DNA of 11,946 nt from an uncultured Muribaculaceae bacterium (GTDB lineage: Bacteria; Bacteroidota; Bacteroidia; Bacteroidales; Muribaculaceae). Positions 1 to 7,700 of this stretch are shown piece by piece. A program made the translations under genes and the position numbers. The stretch spans positions 1 to 11,946 of the forward strand of contig CAJTQH010000065.1 of the NCBI GenBank assembly GCA_910578305.1, given 5' to 3'. The notes beneath the pieces are model-generated. The model did not search any database. It was not told the DNA's origin and was given only the letters and a program-made list of their open reading frames with translations. The first letter of the stretch is position 1; every line of letters begins with the position of its first letter.

Positions 1-60
1 CAGGCAACACCCTCCCTCCTACGCGTTTCTGATAGAGGCGTTCCACCATCAAAATCCAAT
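1..60. other. Unresolved window edge, no gene assigned
   Basis: Too short to assign. On the plus strand one frame is open from the edge and ends in tandem stops TGA-TAG at 30-35, with terminal residues GNTLPPTRF. That would suit a gene converging on the terminator at 64-100. On the minus strand an ATG at 47-49 opens a frame that runs off the edge, beginning MVERLYQKRVGG. The bidirectional shape of the terminator slightly favours the convergent plus-strand gene end, but I recognise neither peptide. Confidence 0.3.
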
Positions 61-63
61 AAC

Positions 64-100
64 AAAAAACGGCGGCAAGTGATTTTGCCGCCGTTTTTTT
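64..100. terminator. Bidirectional intrinsic terminator
   Basis: A perfect hairpin: GGCGGCAA at 71-78 pairs with TTGCCGCC at 85-92 around a 6-nt loop. The stem is extended by an A-run (64-69) plus C70 pairing with G93 and the T-run (94-100). Read on either strand it gives a GC-rich stem followed by a run of U, so it can stop transcription both ways. It lies 7 nt past the stop codon of the efflux outer membrane factor and is the natural end of that minus-strand operon. It may also stop a gene entering from the left edge. Confidence 0.9.
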
Positions 101-106
101 ATAGTG

Positions 107-1472
107 CTACTGCCATCCCCCGCCGAGAGCCTTGTAGAGAGTCACAAGACTCAGTTGCTTGTTGCGTATCGCATTGCTCAGTCCTATCTGGGCGTCAAAA
201 TAGCTTCGCTGGGCGTCAAGCACATCTATGTAGCTTATCACACCGTTGATGTATTGTAGTCGGGCGAGATCTACGTTGGCTTTGGCTGCTTGTTCAAGCT
301 GCTTCCAGGTAGTGTAGATGTCTTGAACTTTCCTGAACGTGATGATGGCTTGTCGCACATCATTGAAGGCCGTCAATACCGCCTGGTCGTATGCGATGCA
401 CTGGCGTTGGTAAGCGGCCTGTTTCGCGCGGTAAGTGCTTTGGCGACGTCCCATGTCCAATACCGGGCCAAGCAGTCCGGCACTTAGAAAATGCATGGGC
501 GATTTCAGGAAATGGCTGAACTCTTTCCAGACCGCCGGTAGCTGTCAGCGTAAGCCTGGGAAAACGGTTGGTATAGGCCATCCCCATCTCGGCGTTTGCC
601 GCTATGAGTTCCTGCTCGGCCATGCGTATGTCGGGACGGCGTTTGAGCAGATCCGAAGGGATGCCCACCGGCAGAGCCTCGGGTAGATGTACATCCGGAT
701 TGAACGAAGTACGTGGAATCGATGAGGGGTATTCGCCGAGTAGGAAAGATATCTGGTTTTCTTTCAGCTCTATGCTGCGTTCAAGCTGAGGAATATAGGT
801 GGCAGTGCGGGCATATTCCACCTCTGCCTGTCTGAACGGAGTTTCCGATGTGAGTCCGCCTTCGAAGCGCAGACGGGCGAGACGCACACCCTCGGCTCGT
901 GCAGCCAGAGTCTGGCGCACAATGTCATATTCGTTGTCGAGAGCCACCAGTTCGAAATAGGCCTGTGCCACTTGAGCCACCAGACTCATGCGCACAGCGT
1001 GCATATTCTCCATGGCAGCCATCATCTGTGCTTTCCCGCGGTCTTTGGCCCATCGAAGATTGCCCCATAGATCCACCTCCCACGACACAGTGAGTTTCAG
1101 GCCATTCTCCGGGTCGTTTTTGAAGTTGTCACCGCCATAGTTGAGCCCTTCCTTCTGCACGTATGCGCTGCCGCTTATCACAGGCAGCATATCGGCACGC
1201 GCCACACGGTATTGGGCAGCGAGTTCATCGATGCGTGCATCGGCCATGAGAAGTGTTTTGTTGTTGGTGAGAGCTTTTGTGATTAGCGACTGCAGTATGG
1301 TGTCAGGATATACCTCCCACCATTGCAGTTCGGCTATGGATATGGTGTCGTCAGGCAGAGGCGAATATTCGGCAGGCATGTTTATGTCCGGTCGCGAATA
1401 TTTATGTCCGAGTTTGCATGATGCGGCCAGAAGTGTGAGCAGGATGGCCGGTATTATCGTAGAGAATTTCAT
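107..1472 (-). pseudogene. Efflux outer membrane factor lipoprotein (OprM/NodT type), frameshifted
   Basis: This is the outer membrane channel of the tripartite efflux pump, the TolC-like trimer that carries drug from the periplasm to the outside. The N-terminus has a short hydrophobic signal and a relaxed lipobox LAASC with Cys19, followed by KLGHKYSRP, typical of the NodT/OprM family. Two outer-membrane-efflux repeats are visible, roughly residues 55-245 and 268 to the end, with the family motif LLKRRPDIRMAEQEL near 275-290. At residue 316 (GGLE) the frame is lost. The rest of the protein (KSPMHFLSAGLLGPVLDMGRR and onward to GGGWQ) continues in another frame to the stop at 107-109. Removing one T from the TTT at 524-526 gives GLEEFSHFLKSP and restores a continuous 454-aa protein, a normal family length. 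Unrepaired, translation drifts through about 54 wrong residues and stops at 360. The start is chosen because ATG overlaps the pump stop as ATGA. It is either a real loss of function or a sequencing/assembly error. Confidence 0.9.
524..526 (-). other. Frameshift point in the outer membrane factor
   Basis: On the coding strand the sequence reads CTG GAA AGA GTT CAG; dropping one A from the AAA gives CTG GAA GAG TTC AGC and rejoins the two halves of the family fold. The exact extra base cannot be placed within the three-base run, and a nearby two-base loss would also work. No slippery heptamer typical of programmed shifting is present. Confidence 0.8.
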
Positions 1473-4400
1473 CGGGCGTTGATTTTTTTTGATTTGAATG
1501 GAAGGTGCATACGGCGTTTGCCACGTGCATGCAGTATCAGAACATAGAAAAACGGTACAAGCACTATACCTGCCGTTACAGCGGCAAGCATTCCGAAAAA
1601 TACTCCTGTGCCTATCGACTGACGGCTTGCCGATCCGGCGCCGGAGGCGATAACCATCGGCACCATGCCGAGGATAAATGCAAGCGAAGTCATGAGGATC
1701 GGGCGGAATCTGAGTCGGGCAGCATGCAGGGCGGCGCGTGTGGCCGACATGCCGCGCTCGGTCTGCTCTTTGGCAAATTCCACTATGAGGATGCCGTTTT
1801 TTGCAGCCATGCCCACGAGCATGACCAGGCCTACCTGAAAATACACATCGTTTTCAAGTCCGCATACCCATTGTCCGAGATAGGCACCCAAGGCCGCCAC
1901 CGGAAGTGACAGCATCACGGCTGCAGGCACGGTCCAGCTTTCGTAGAGGGCTGCGAGAAACAGAAATACGAATATGCCTACGAGTGTGAGCACAAGTCCG
2001 GTCTGGCCGCCGGCTTTCTTTTCCTGATACGACAGACCGCTCCATTCGATGCCGATATTAGACGGAAGATGCTCGGCTGCTATCTCTTCCATAACCTTCA
2101 TGGCCTGTCCTGAACTGTATCCTCGGGCTGCTTCGCCACGCAGTGTGGCGCAGGTAAACATATTGAAGCGCTTTATGCTGCCCGGACCTGTGGTGTATGA
2201 TGAGGTGCCGAGTGCCGTGAGCGGTATCATGGATCCGTCGGCTCCGCGTACGAAAAAGAGTCCGATACTCTCTTTATGCTCGCGGTATGGAGCCTCGGCC
2301 TGGATATAGACGCGATACACGCGGTTAAACATATTGAAGTCGTTGACATAGACGGCTCCCGTATAAGCTTTCATGGTGGAGAACACATCAGCCAGAGGCA
2401 CGCCTGCAAATTTTGCTTTGTCGCGGTTGACATCGAAGTAGAGCTGCGGTATCTCGGCCTGAAGCGACGATGACAGTCCGGTGATCTCCTTGCGCATCGA
2501 AGCGTAGTGCATCATGGTGTCCACGGCTGCCGACAGATCGGCCAGAGATGCATCGCCTCGGGCTTCGACCTGAAGTTCAAAGCCGCCTGAAGAACCAAGG
2601 CCGGGAATCACAGGAGGAGTCGACAGATATATTTTGCATTCCGGATATTCGGACATGTCTTTTTTTACTTGCGCCATTATGCTGCTCACGGTCTGGCCGG
2701 AACGGTCGTCCCATGGCTTTAGTATCACTGTGAGTTCCGATCGGCTTTGGTTGCTGCCGACACGCGGACTGCTGCCGGCCACACTCTGTACGTATTCCAC
2801 GGCCGGATTTTCCATAAGATATCCCACGGCACGTTCGGTGATGGTGCGTGTACGCTCCAGAGTGGCTCCTTCGGGAAGTTCGAGTTCCACTTTGAAGTAT
2901 CCCTGGTCTTCTATGGGCATGAAGCTTGAAGGCATCAGACGGTTGATTATGAATATGGCCACGATCATCAGTCCGAATGCCGATAGCATGCGGCGGCGGT
3001 GATGTAGCGATTTGCGCACAAGCGAGATGTATTTATTATTGCCCTTGCCGAGCCATCTGTTGATGCGAGCGAACACCACGTTTTTCTTTTTATCGGGATC
3101 TTCATGACGCAGCAGTTTGGAACACATTACCGGACTGAGTGTCAGAGCCACCACTGCCGACAGTAGCACCGATACCACGATGGTGATCGTGAACTGGCGA
3201 TAAAGCTGACCGGTGATTCCGCTGAGGAAACTGACTGGAAGAAACGCTGCCGCAAGCACGAGCGATGTGGCTATGATGGCACTCGTAAGGCTTTGCATGG
3301 CTTTCTTGGTGGCTTCGTAGGCCGACAGGCCCTCTTCGTGCATAACTCGTTCGACATTCTCCACTACAACTATGGCGTCGTCCACCACTATGCCTATGGC
3401 GAGCACGAGGCCGAGCAATGTGAGCATGTTGAGAGAAAAACCAAACAGGAGCATGAATCCGAATGTGCCTATGAGCGATATCGGTACGGCCACAAGCGGT
3501 ATTATGGTGGCACGCCAGCTTTGTAGCGCCAGATACACCACAAGTATCACCAGCACCAATGCTTCAAACAATGTGTGATACACACCGTTGATCGACTCGG
3601 ATATGTAGGTGGTCATGTCAAACGGTATGCTGTAGCTCATCCCTTCAGGAAAGTTCTCGCTTATCTCCTTCATGGCTTCTTTCACTCTGTCGGCAACCTC
3701 CATGGCATTGGCGCCGGGTAGCATGTAGATGGCGAGGACTGCGGCATTGGCACCGTTGATCGCGCTCTCGGTGTTGTAGCTTTGAGCTTCAAGTGATATG
3801 CGGGCCACGTCGCGCAGGCGTATCAGAGAGCCGTCGGGATTGGCTCTGACTACAACTTCTTCAAACTCGCTCACCGACGACAGGCGTCCGCGTGTGGTGA
3901 TAGGCACCGTGATGTCAAGTCCTTTCACAGGCTGCTGTCCGAGCACACCGGCTGCCGATTCGCGGTTCTGGTCCTTCAGTGCCTTCTGTATGTCGGCTAC
4001 CGTAAGACCGAGATTGGCCAACTTGTCCGGCTGAAGCCATATCTGCATGGCATAGTAGCGGCTGCCAATGTTCGACACACGGCCGACGCCGGGAATGCGT
4101 CGCAGAAGGTCGAGCACGTTTATGGTGGCGAAATTGCTCAGATATATCTCGTCGAATTTCGGATCCGACGATGTGAGGCATATCGTGAGTAGCTGGCTTG
4201 GAGCCTGCTTCTCGATAGAGATACCGTTCTGGACCACCTCGGCAGGCAGACGCGATTCGGCCAGTTTTACACGGTTCTGTATCTCTACGGCGGCAAGGTC
4301 GGCGCTTGAGGATATATCGAATGTCACAGTTGCCGAGAATGCTCCTGAATTGGAACTCGTCGACTCCATATACAGCATTCCCGGGGTGCCGTTGAGCTCC

Positions 4401-4603
4401 TGTTCGATAGGGGTTGCCACGGCTTGCGACACAGTCAGCGCACTGGCACCGGGATACGATGCGCTGATTCTTACCACAGGGGGTGTTATCTGTGGATATT
4501 GGTCTATAGGCAGTGCTGTCAGACCGATTATGCCCAGTATGACTATCAGTATGGATATTACGATGGAGAATACCGGACGGTCTATGAAAAATGATACTTT
4601 CAT
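1469..4603 (-). CDS. RND multidrug efflux pump, inner membrane permease (HAE1/AcrB family)
   Basis: This proton-driven trimeric inner membrane transporter captures drugs, bile salts or similar amphiphiles from the periplasm and passes them to the outer membrane channel. At 1044 aa it has the usual length for the hydrophobe/amphiphile efflux-1 family. The start MKVSFFIDRPVFSIVISI is the canonical first transmembrane helix, and there is a matching second half with transmembrane helices from about 870. The proton relay is intact: DD at 408-409 in GIVVDDAIVVVEN, Lys935 in GMAAKNGILIVE, and Arg965 and Thr972, which by spacing correspond to AcrB Asp407/Asp408, Lys940, Arg971 and Thr978. Large periplasmic porter/docking loops occupy about 30-340 and 560-865. 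It is the middle gene of the operon: its ATG lies 2 nt after the fusion protein stop, and its stop overlaps the outer membrane factor start by 4 nt. The sequence identifies the family but not the substrate. Efflux would depend on another outer membrane channel if the downstream gene is truly broken. Confidence 0.97.
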   Translation of the reverse strand: MKVSFFIDRPVFSIVISILIVILGIIGLTALPIDQYPQITPPVVRISASYPGASALTVSQAVATPIEQELNGTPGMLYMESTSSNSGAFSATVTFDISSSADLAAVEIQNRVKLAESRLPAEVVQNGISIEKQAPSQLLTICLTSSDPKFDEIYLSNFATINVLDLLRRIPGVGRVSNIGSRYYAMQIWLQPDKLANLGLTVADIQKALKDQNRESAAGVLGQQPVKGLDITVPITTRGRLSSVSEFEEVVVRANPDGSLIRLRDVARISLEAQSYNTESAINGANAAVLAIYMLPGANAMEVADRVKEAMKEISENFPEGMSYSIPFDMTTYISESINGVYHTLFEALVLVILVVYLALQSWRATIIPLVAVPISLIGTFGFMLLFGFSLNMLTLLGLVLAIGIVVDDAIVVVENVERVMHEEGLSAYEATKKAMQSLTSAIIATSLVLAAAFLPVSFLSGITGQLYRQFTITIVVSVLLSAVVALTLSPVMCSKLLRHEDPDKKKNVVFARINRWLGKGNNKYISLVRKSLHHRRRMLSAFGLMIVAIFIINRLMPSSFMPIEDQGYFKVELELPEGATLERTRTITERAVGYLMENPAVEYVQSVAGSSPRVGSNQSRSELTVILKPWDDRSGQTVSSIMAQVKKDMSEYPECKIYLSTPPVIPGLGSSGGFELQVEARGDASLADLSAAVDTMMHYASMRKEITGLSSSLQAEIPQLYFDVNRDKAKFAGVPLADVFSTMKAYTGAVYVNDFNMFNRVYRVYIQAEAPYREHKESIGLFFVRGADGSMIPLTALGTSSYTTGPGSIKRFNMFTCATLRGEAARGYSSGQAMKVMEEIAAEHLPSNIGIEWSGLSYQEKKAGGQTGLVLTLVGIFVFLFLAALYESWTVPAAVMLSLPVAALGAYLGQWVCGLENDVYFQVGLVMLVGMAAKNGILIVEFAKEQTERGMSATRAALHAARLRFRPILMTSLAFILGMVPMVIASGAGSASRQSIGTGVFFGMLAAVTAGIVLVPFFYVLILHARGKRRMHLPFKSKKINAR

Positions 4604-4605
4604 GA

Positions 4606-5772
4606 CTATTTAGTGCCCTCCGAAACACGCACTTTGGCTCCAGCCGACAATTTGTGATAACCTTCGTCGACAATAAGTTCGCCCGGTTCAAGACCGCGCT
4701 CTACCACTACATTGTTCTCGAATTCAGGTCCGAGCTCGATGAAGCGTTTCTCTACTGTGGAGTCGCGCTGCCGGAGCACATATATGTATGCGCCGCCTTT
4801 TTCCATTATTATGGCTTTGGCCGGTACCACGGTAGCGTTTTCTCTCACATCAAGCAGAAGTTTCACTTTAGTGAACTGACCGGGCAGAAGCTCGCGGGAT
4901 GGATTGGGCAGTTCGGCGCGGACAGAAAAAGTGCCTGTGTGCGGATCGACCTGCGGCTCTGCGAAATCCACAAGACCTTTGTACGGATATATGGTGTTGT
5001 CGGCAAGTGTCACGGTCACGTTGGGTTGCCATGAGCGGGTGGTGTCCTGCTGGCCTATTTCCACATTACGTTCCTTACTGTTGAGGTAGTCGAGTGAAGT
5101 CATGCTGAAATCCACGAGCACGGTGTCGCTCTTGACTATGGTGGCAAGCAGAGACTTGTTGCCGGGGCCGACGAGCGTACCTACGTCGACATGTCGCTCG
5201 CTGATGTGTCCTGAAAGAGGGGAGGTGACAGTGGTGTAGCCAAGCTCAAGTTCGGCCTGCGACAGATCGGCTTTGCTCATCTCCACGGCAGCCTTGGCGG
5301 TCTCGTATGCGGCCACAGCGTTGTCCAGATCCAGACGAGAGGCGGCATTCTGCTCATAGAGCGGACGGATACGTTCGAGCTGGCGCTTGGCCTGCTGTTC
5401 CTGCGCTTCGTCTTTTTGTAGCTGAGCCTTGGCACGGTCGGCTTTTGCCTTGTATTGTCCTCGGTTTATGACGAAAAGAGTCTGTCCCTTTTCCACATAA
5501 GTGCCTTCCTCAAAAAGCATGTTTTCAAGATATCCTTCCACTCGTGCGTGAACTTCTACAAATTGCTGTGCCCGTACTCGGCCCACATATTCGCCGTATA
5601 TTTCTACATCTTCCTGCACCACAGGTGTCACTTGGACAATAGGTATTTCAGCTTCTGGTTCGGGCCAGTTCTTTACTACCAAGTATATGGCGACACCTGC
5701 TATTGCCACAGCTGCAAGTATTAATGCAAGGGTGCGTTTCCTTATGACAAGAAATTTACTGATTCTTTTCAT
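4606..5772 (-). CDS. RND efflux membrane fusion protein (AcrA/MexA family)
   Basis: This is the periplasmic adaptor that links the pump to the outer membrane channel. The 388-aa protein begins with a basic N-terminus and a hydrophobic segment at about 14-33, and has no lipobox cysteine, so it is probably held by an inner-membrane anchor instead of a lipid. In order: first lipoyl half about 60-104 (motif EVHARVEGYLENMLFEEG), Ala/Gln/Lys-rich alpha-hairpin coiled coil about 108-178, second lipoyl half about 179-213 (TTVTSPLSGHISERHVDVG), beta-barrel about 215-300 (VDPHTGTFSVRAELPNP and LLPGQFTKVK), and membrane-proximal domain about 310-388 (VVPAKAIIMEKGGAYIYV). It is first in the operon, directly after the promoter region, and 2 nt ahead of the pump gene. 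This gene order (fusion protein, pump, outer membrane factor) is standard for such operons. No regulator gene sits beside it in the window. Confidence 0.96.
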   Translation of the reverse strand: MKRISKFLVIRKRTLALILAAVAIAGVAIYLVVKNWPEPEAEIPIVQVTPVVQEDVEIYGEYVGRVRAQQFVEVHARVEGYLENMLFEEGTYVEKGQTLFVINRGQYKAKADRAKAQLQKDEAQEQQAKRQLERIRPLYEQNAASRLDLDNAVAAYETAKAAVEMSKADLSQAELELGYTTVTSPLSGHISERHVDVGTLVGPGNKSLLATIVKSDTVLVDFSMTSLDYLNSKERNVEIGQQDTTRSWQPNVTVTLADNTIYPYKGLVDFAEPQVDPHTGTFSVRAELPNPSRELLPGQFTKVKLLLDVRENATVVPAKAIIMEKGGAYIYVLRQRDSTVEKRFIELGPEFENNVVVERGLEPGELIVDEGYHKLSAGAKVRVSEGTK

Positions 5773-5920
5773 TTCTATTTATGATTGTGATGTGATGAAT
5801 ACTTGTCGTTATTATCGAATCCAAATATAGATATTATACATCATTGGAATATGAATAATTACACATAATTAACAATAGCTTCGCACACATTGTTTTGAGG
5901 ATGACAATTATTAACAGACA
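5773..5920 (-). promoter_or_regulatory. Efflux operon promoter region with candidate operator
   Basis: The minus strand contains TATATTTG (5822-5829), an exact match to the Bacteroidota -7 consensus TAnnTTTG, about 50 nt upstream of the fusion protein ATG. No good TTTG -33 element stands at the usual spacing, so the promoter may be weak or activator-dependent. Immediately upstream, 5833-5859 forms an imperfect 27-bp dyad, ATTATnCATnnT against AnnATGnATAAT, with 9 of 13 symmetric positions matching. It sits where a repressor would block polymerase. The region is AT-rich, so chance symmetry is possible. No open reading frame of note is present. Confidence 0.45.
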
Positions 5921-5960
5921 AATCCGCCTCCTGCCATGATATGGCGACAGGAAGCGGATT
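5921..5960 (-). terminator. Hairpin terminator of the aspT-aspD operon
   Basis: AATCCGC..CTG..CCAT at 5921-5937 pairs with ATGG..CAG..GCGGATT at 5941-5960, leaving a 3-nt loop, one TCG bulge and one wobble. On the minus strand it begins 31 nt after the aspD stop codon and is followed by TTGTCTGTTAATAATT, which is U-rich but not a clean U-run. It is best read as the operon terminator and as the insulator between aspD and the efflux promoter. Confidence 0.6.
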
Positions 5961-5991
5961 GTTGCGGGATGATCTTTATGGTCCGGTATGT

Positions 5992-7632
5992 CTATTCCTT
6001 CCGGGCGAGATACCGTGTGTGGTATTCGTCAAGAAGCTTTCTGATAGCAGTGCCTATTTTCAGATAATCCGACTCATTGAGATTGGCGAGAGATGCGCGT
6101 ACAGACCATGCGGGTCCGTCGAATCCATCGCCATTGAGCAGTACCACGGCCGTCTCGTTGGCCAGACGGATCACAAAGTCGAGCGGCACGTAGTTGTCTT
6201 GCATGTACTTTGCAAAGTCGTCGCCATAGAATTTCTTGGCCCATATCATGATGTCGATTTCCGAATAGTAGCCTGCGCGCAGCGGGTCTACGAGAAGAGT
6301 GAAGCCGGTGGTGCTCCAGAGGGCTTCCAGGCGATCTTTTATGGTGTTCATCATCGTACGCTTGTAGCTGCCGTCGTCGTGCAGGCAGAACGATGCCATA
6401 AGAGTCATCTGCATCTGTTGGGGTGTTGACAGCCCTGCGGTGTGGTTGAGTGCTACCAGACGTGAGTCGGCCACCATACGGTCTATGAATTTGATCTTGT
6501 CGGGATCAAGCGACAACGAGCCGTAGCGTTTGCGCAGAGCCGCTTTTTTATCTTCCGGAAGTTTTTCGATCATGTCGTCGAACACATTATTCTGGCGAAT
6601 GGCGCACACGGCAAGACGCCAGCCAGTGGCTCCGAAGTATTTTGAAAATGAATATACACACATGGTGTTGTAGGGCAGATCATACATCAGGGAGTGGAAG
6701 TCCTTGACAAATGTGCCGTAGACATCATCGGTCACTATCATCAGATTCGGATTGTCTTTCGACACAATGTCTATTAGCTGCTCGCGTACTTCAGGGGCAA
6801 GTGTGTAGGATGGCGGATTGCTGGGATTTATGATGCAGAGCATCTTGATCGATGGATCTCGCAGTTTTTCTATCTCTTCGGGTGGATATTGCCAGGTGTG
6901 ATAACCGTCGTGCTGCACCTTGTTGGCATTGATATTCACAACATCGAATGAGAATCGGTCGAGTTGCGGTATCTCGATATAAGGCGTGAATGCCGGTACC
7001 ATCAGAGCCATCTTGTCGCCTTTGTTTACAAGGAAGTTTTCCTGGATGGAATCGAATGCGTAGCACATGCCGGCGGTGCCGCCTTCGGTGGCAAACAGAT
7101 CGTAGACTTCCTTGTTGTCGGGAGCACCTCCCATGGCTTCACGCAGATAGTCCTGTACGATGGCTTCTGTTGATCGGAGTATGCGGTCGGGTACGGGATA
7201 TTGGTCGCCGATTACCGCTTCTGCGAATTCATGTGCAAGCAAGTCGGGGTCGAAGTTGTGTTTGTTGAGCAGATAGTCATAGGTCTGTTCCAGAAGTTCG
7301 GCTCCGTTTTTGTCTTTGTTTTCGGCAAGGAATTTGCGGAATCGGTCTCCGCATTCTTTTACAGAGGGAATGCCGGCTATGCCGATAGGATTATCCGATA
7401 CACGTCGGCATTCCTGTATGCCGAACTGTCCGAGCAGGAAAAATGCTTCGCGTGGAGTGGTTGCGATCCAGTTGGGGTTGCCACGGCCTGCATTAAGGAA
7501 TGTGGCTGTGGATTCACGAGCGTCGTCCTGAGCAAGTTTTATAAGCTCGTTTTTGATTTCAAACGGACTCATTTTCGACAGTCGCAGTTCATAGTCGCGG
7601 TTTTCCGGATTAAAGGTTTTCTTGTCGTCCAT
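5992..7632 (-). CDS. aspD: Bifunctional aspartate 4-decarboxylase / aspartate aminotransferase
   Basis: This cytoplasmic PLP enzyme of fold type I converts L-aspartate to L-alanine and CO2, using up a proton, with a side activity of transamination. The 546-aa length, longer than ordinary aspartate aminotransferases (about 400 aa), and the N-terminal segment FLNAGRGNPNWIATTPREAF match the aspartate beta-decarboxylase family. Visible active-site features are the SNPPS motif with Asn272 (PLP pocket), DDVYG at 302-306 (the Asp and Tyr that hold the cofactor), Lys331 in YSFSKYFGATGWRLAV as the Schiff-base lysine, and Arg512 in SVRASLANL as the likely substrate carboxylate-binding arginine. It lies 68 nt downstream of aspT on the same strand with no terminator between, so co-transcription is likely. 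With aspT it forms a two-component acid-resistance and energy-generating cycle. An ordinary aspartate aminotransferase is less likely because of the length and the partner gene. Confidence 0.95.
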   Translation of the reverse strand: MDDKKTFNPENRDYELRLSKMSPFEIKNELIKLAQDDARESTATFLNAGRGNPNWIATTPREAFFLLGQFGIQECRRVSDNPIGIAGIPSVKECGDRFRKFLAENKDKNGAELLEQTYDYLLNKHNFDPDLLAHEFAEAVIGDQYPVPDRILRSTEAIVQDYLREAMGGAPDNKEVYDLFATEGGTAGMCYAFDSIQENFLVNKGDKMALMVPAFTPYIEIPQLDRFSFDVVNINANKVQHDGYHTWQYPPEEIEKLRDPSIKMLCIINPSNPPSYTLAPEVREQLIDIVSKDNPNLMIVTDDVYGTFVKDFHSLMYDLPYNTMCVYSFSKYFGATGWRLAVCAIRQNNVFDDMIEKLPEDKKAALRKRYGSLSLDPDKIKFIDRMVADSRLVALNHTAGLSTPQQMQMTLMASFCLHDDGSYKRTMMNTIKDRLEALWSTTGFTLLVDPLRAGYYSEIDIMIWAKKFYGDDFAKYMQDNYVPLDFVIRLANETAVVLLNGDGFDGPAWSVRASLANLNESDYLKIGTAIRKLLDEYHTRYLARKE

Positions 7633-7700
7633 AATTTGGGTCTTAAAGGGAAAGAATGTTTTATGTGTTTAAGTTGTGTATTCAAGTATCAGGTGCGTAA
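7633..7700 (-). other. aspT-aspD intergenic spacer
   Basis: The spacer is 68 nt and AT-rich. I see no hairpin terminator and no full TTTG/TAnnTTTG promoter in it, which supports a shared aspT-aspD transcript. Confidence 0.5.

Noticed and set aside
515..530. Programmed ribosomal frameshift in the outer membrane factor
   Set aside because: There is no slippery heptamer or stimulatory structure, and this family has no known recoding; a mutation or read error is simpler.
4068..4613. A 181-codon plus-strand open frame, and several others opposite the pump gene
   Set aside because: They lie wholly antisense to the well-supported RND pump, have no family resemblance and use atypical residues; they are shadows of its codon bias.
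3915..4691. A 258-codon minus-strand open frame spanning the fusion protein/pump junction
   Set aside because: It overlaps two confirmed genes in another frame and is rich in Arg, Cys and His without a recognisable domain.
5992..7632. Plain aspartate aminotransferase
   Set aside because: The 546-aa length, the decarboxylase-type N-terminus and the adjacent aspT fit aspartate 4-decarboxylase much better.
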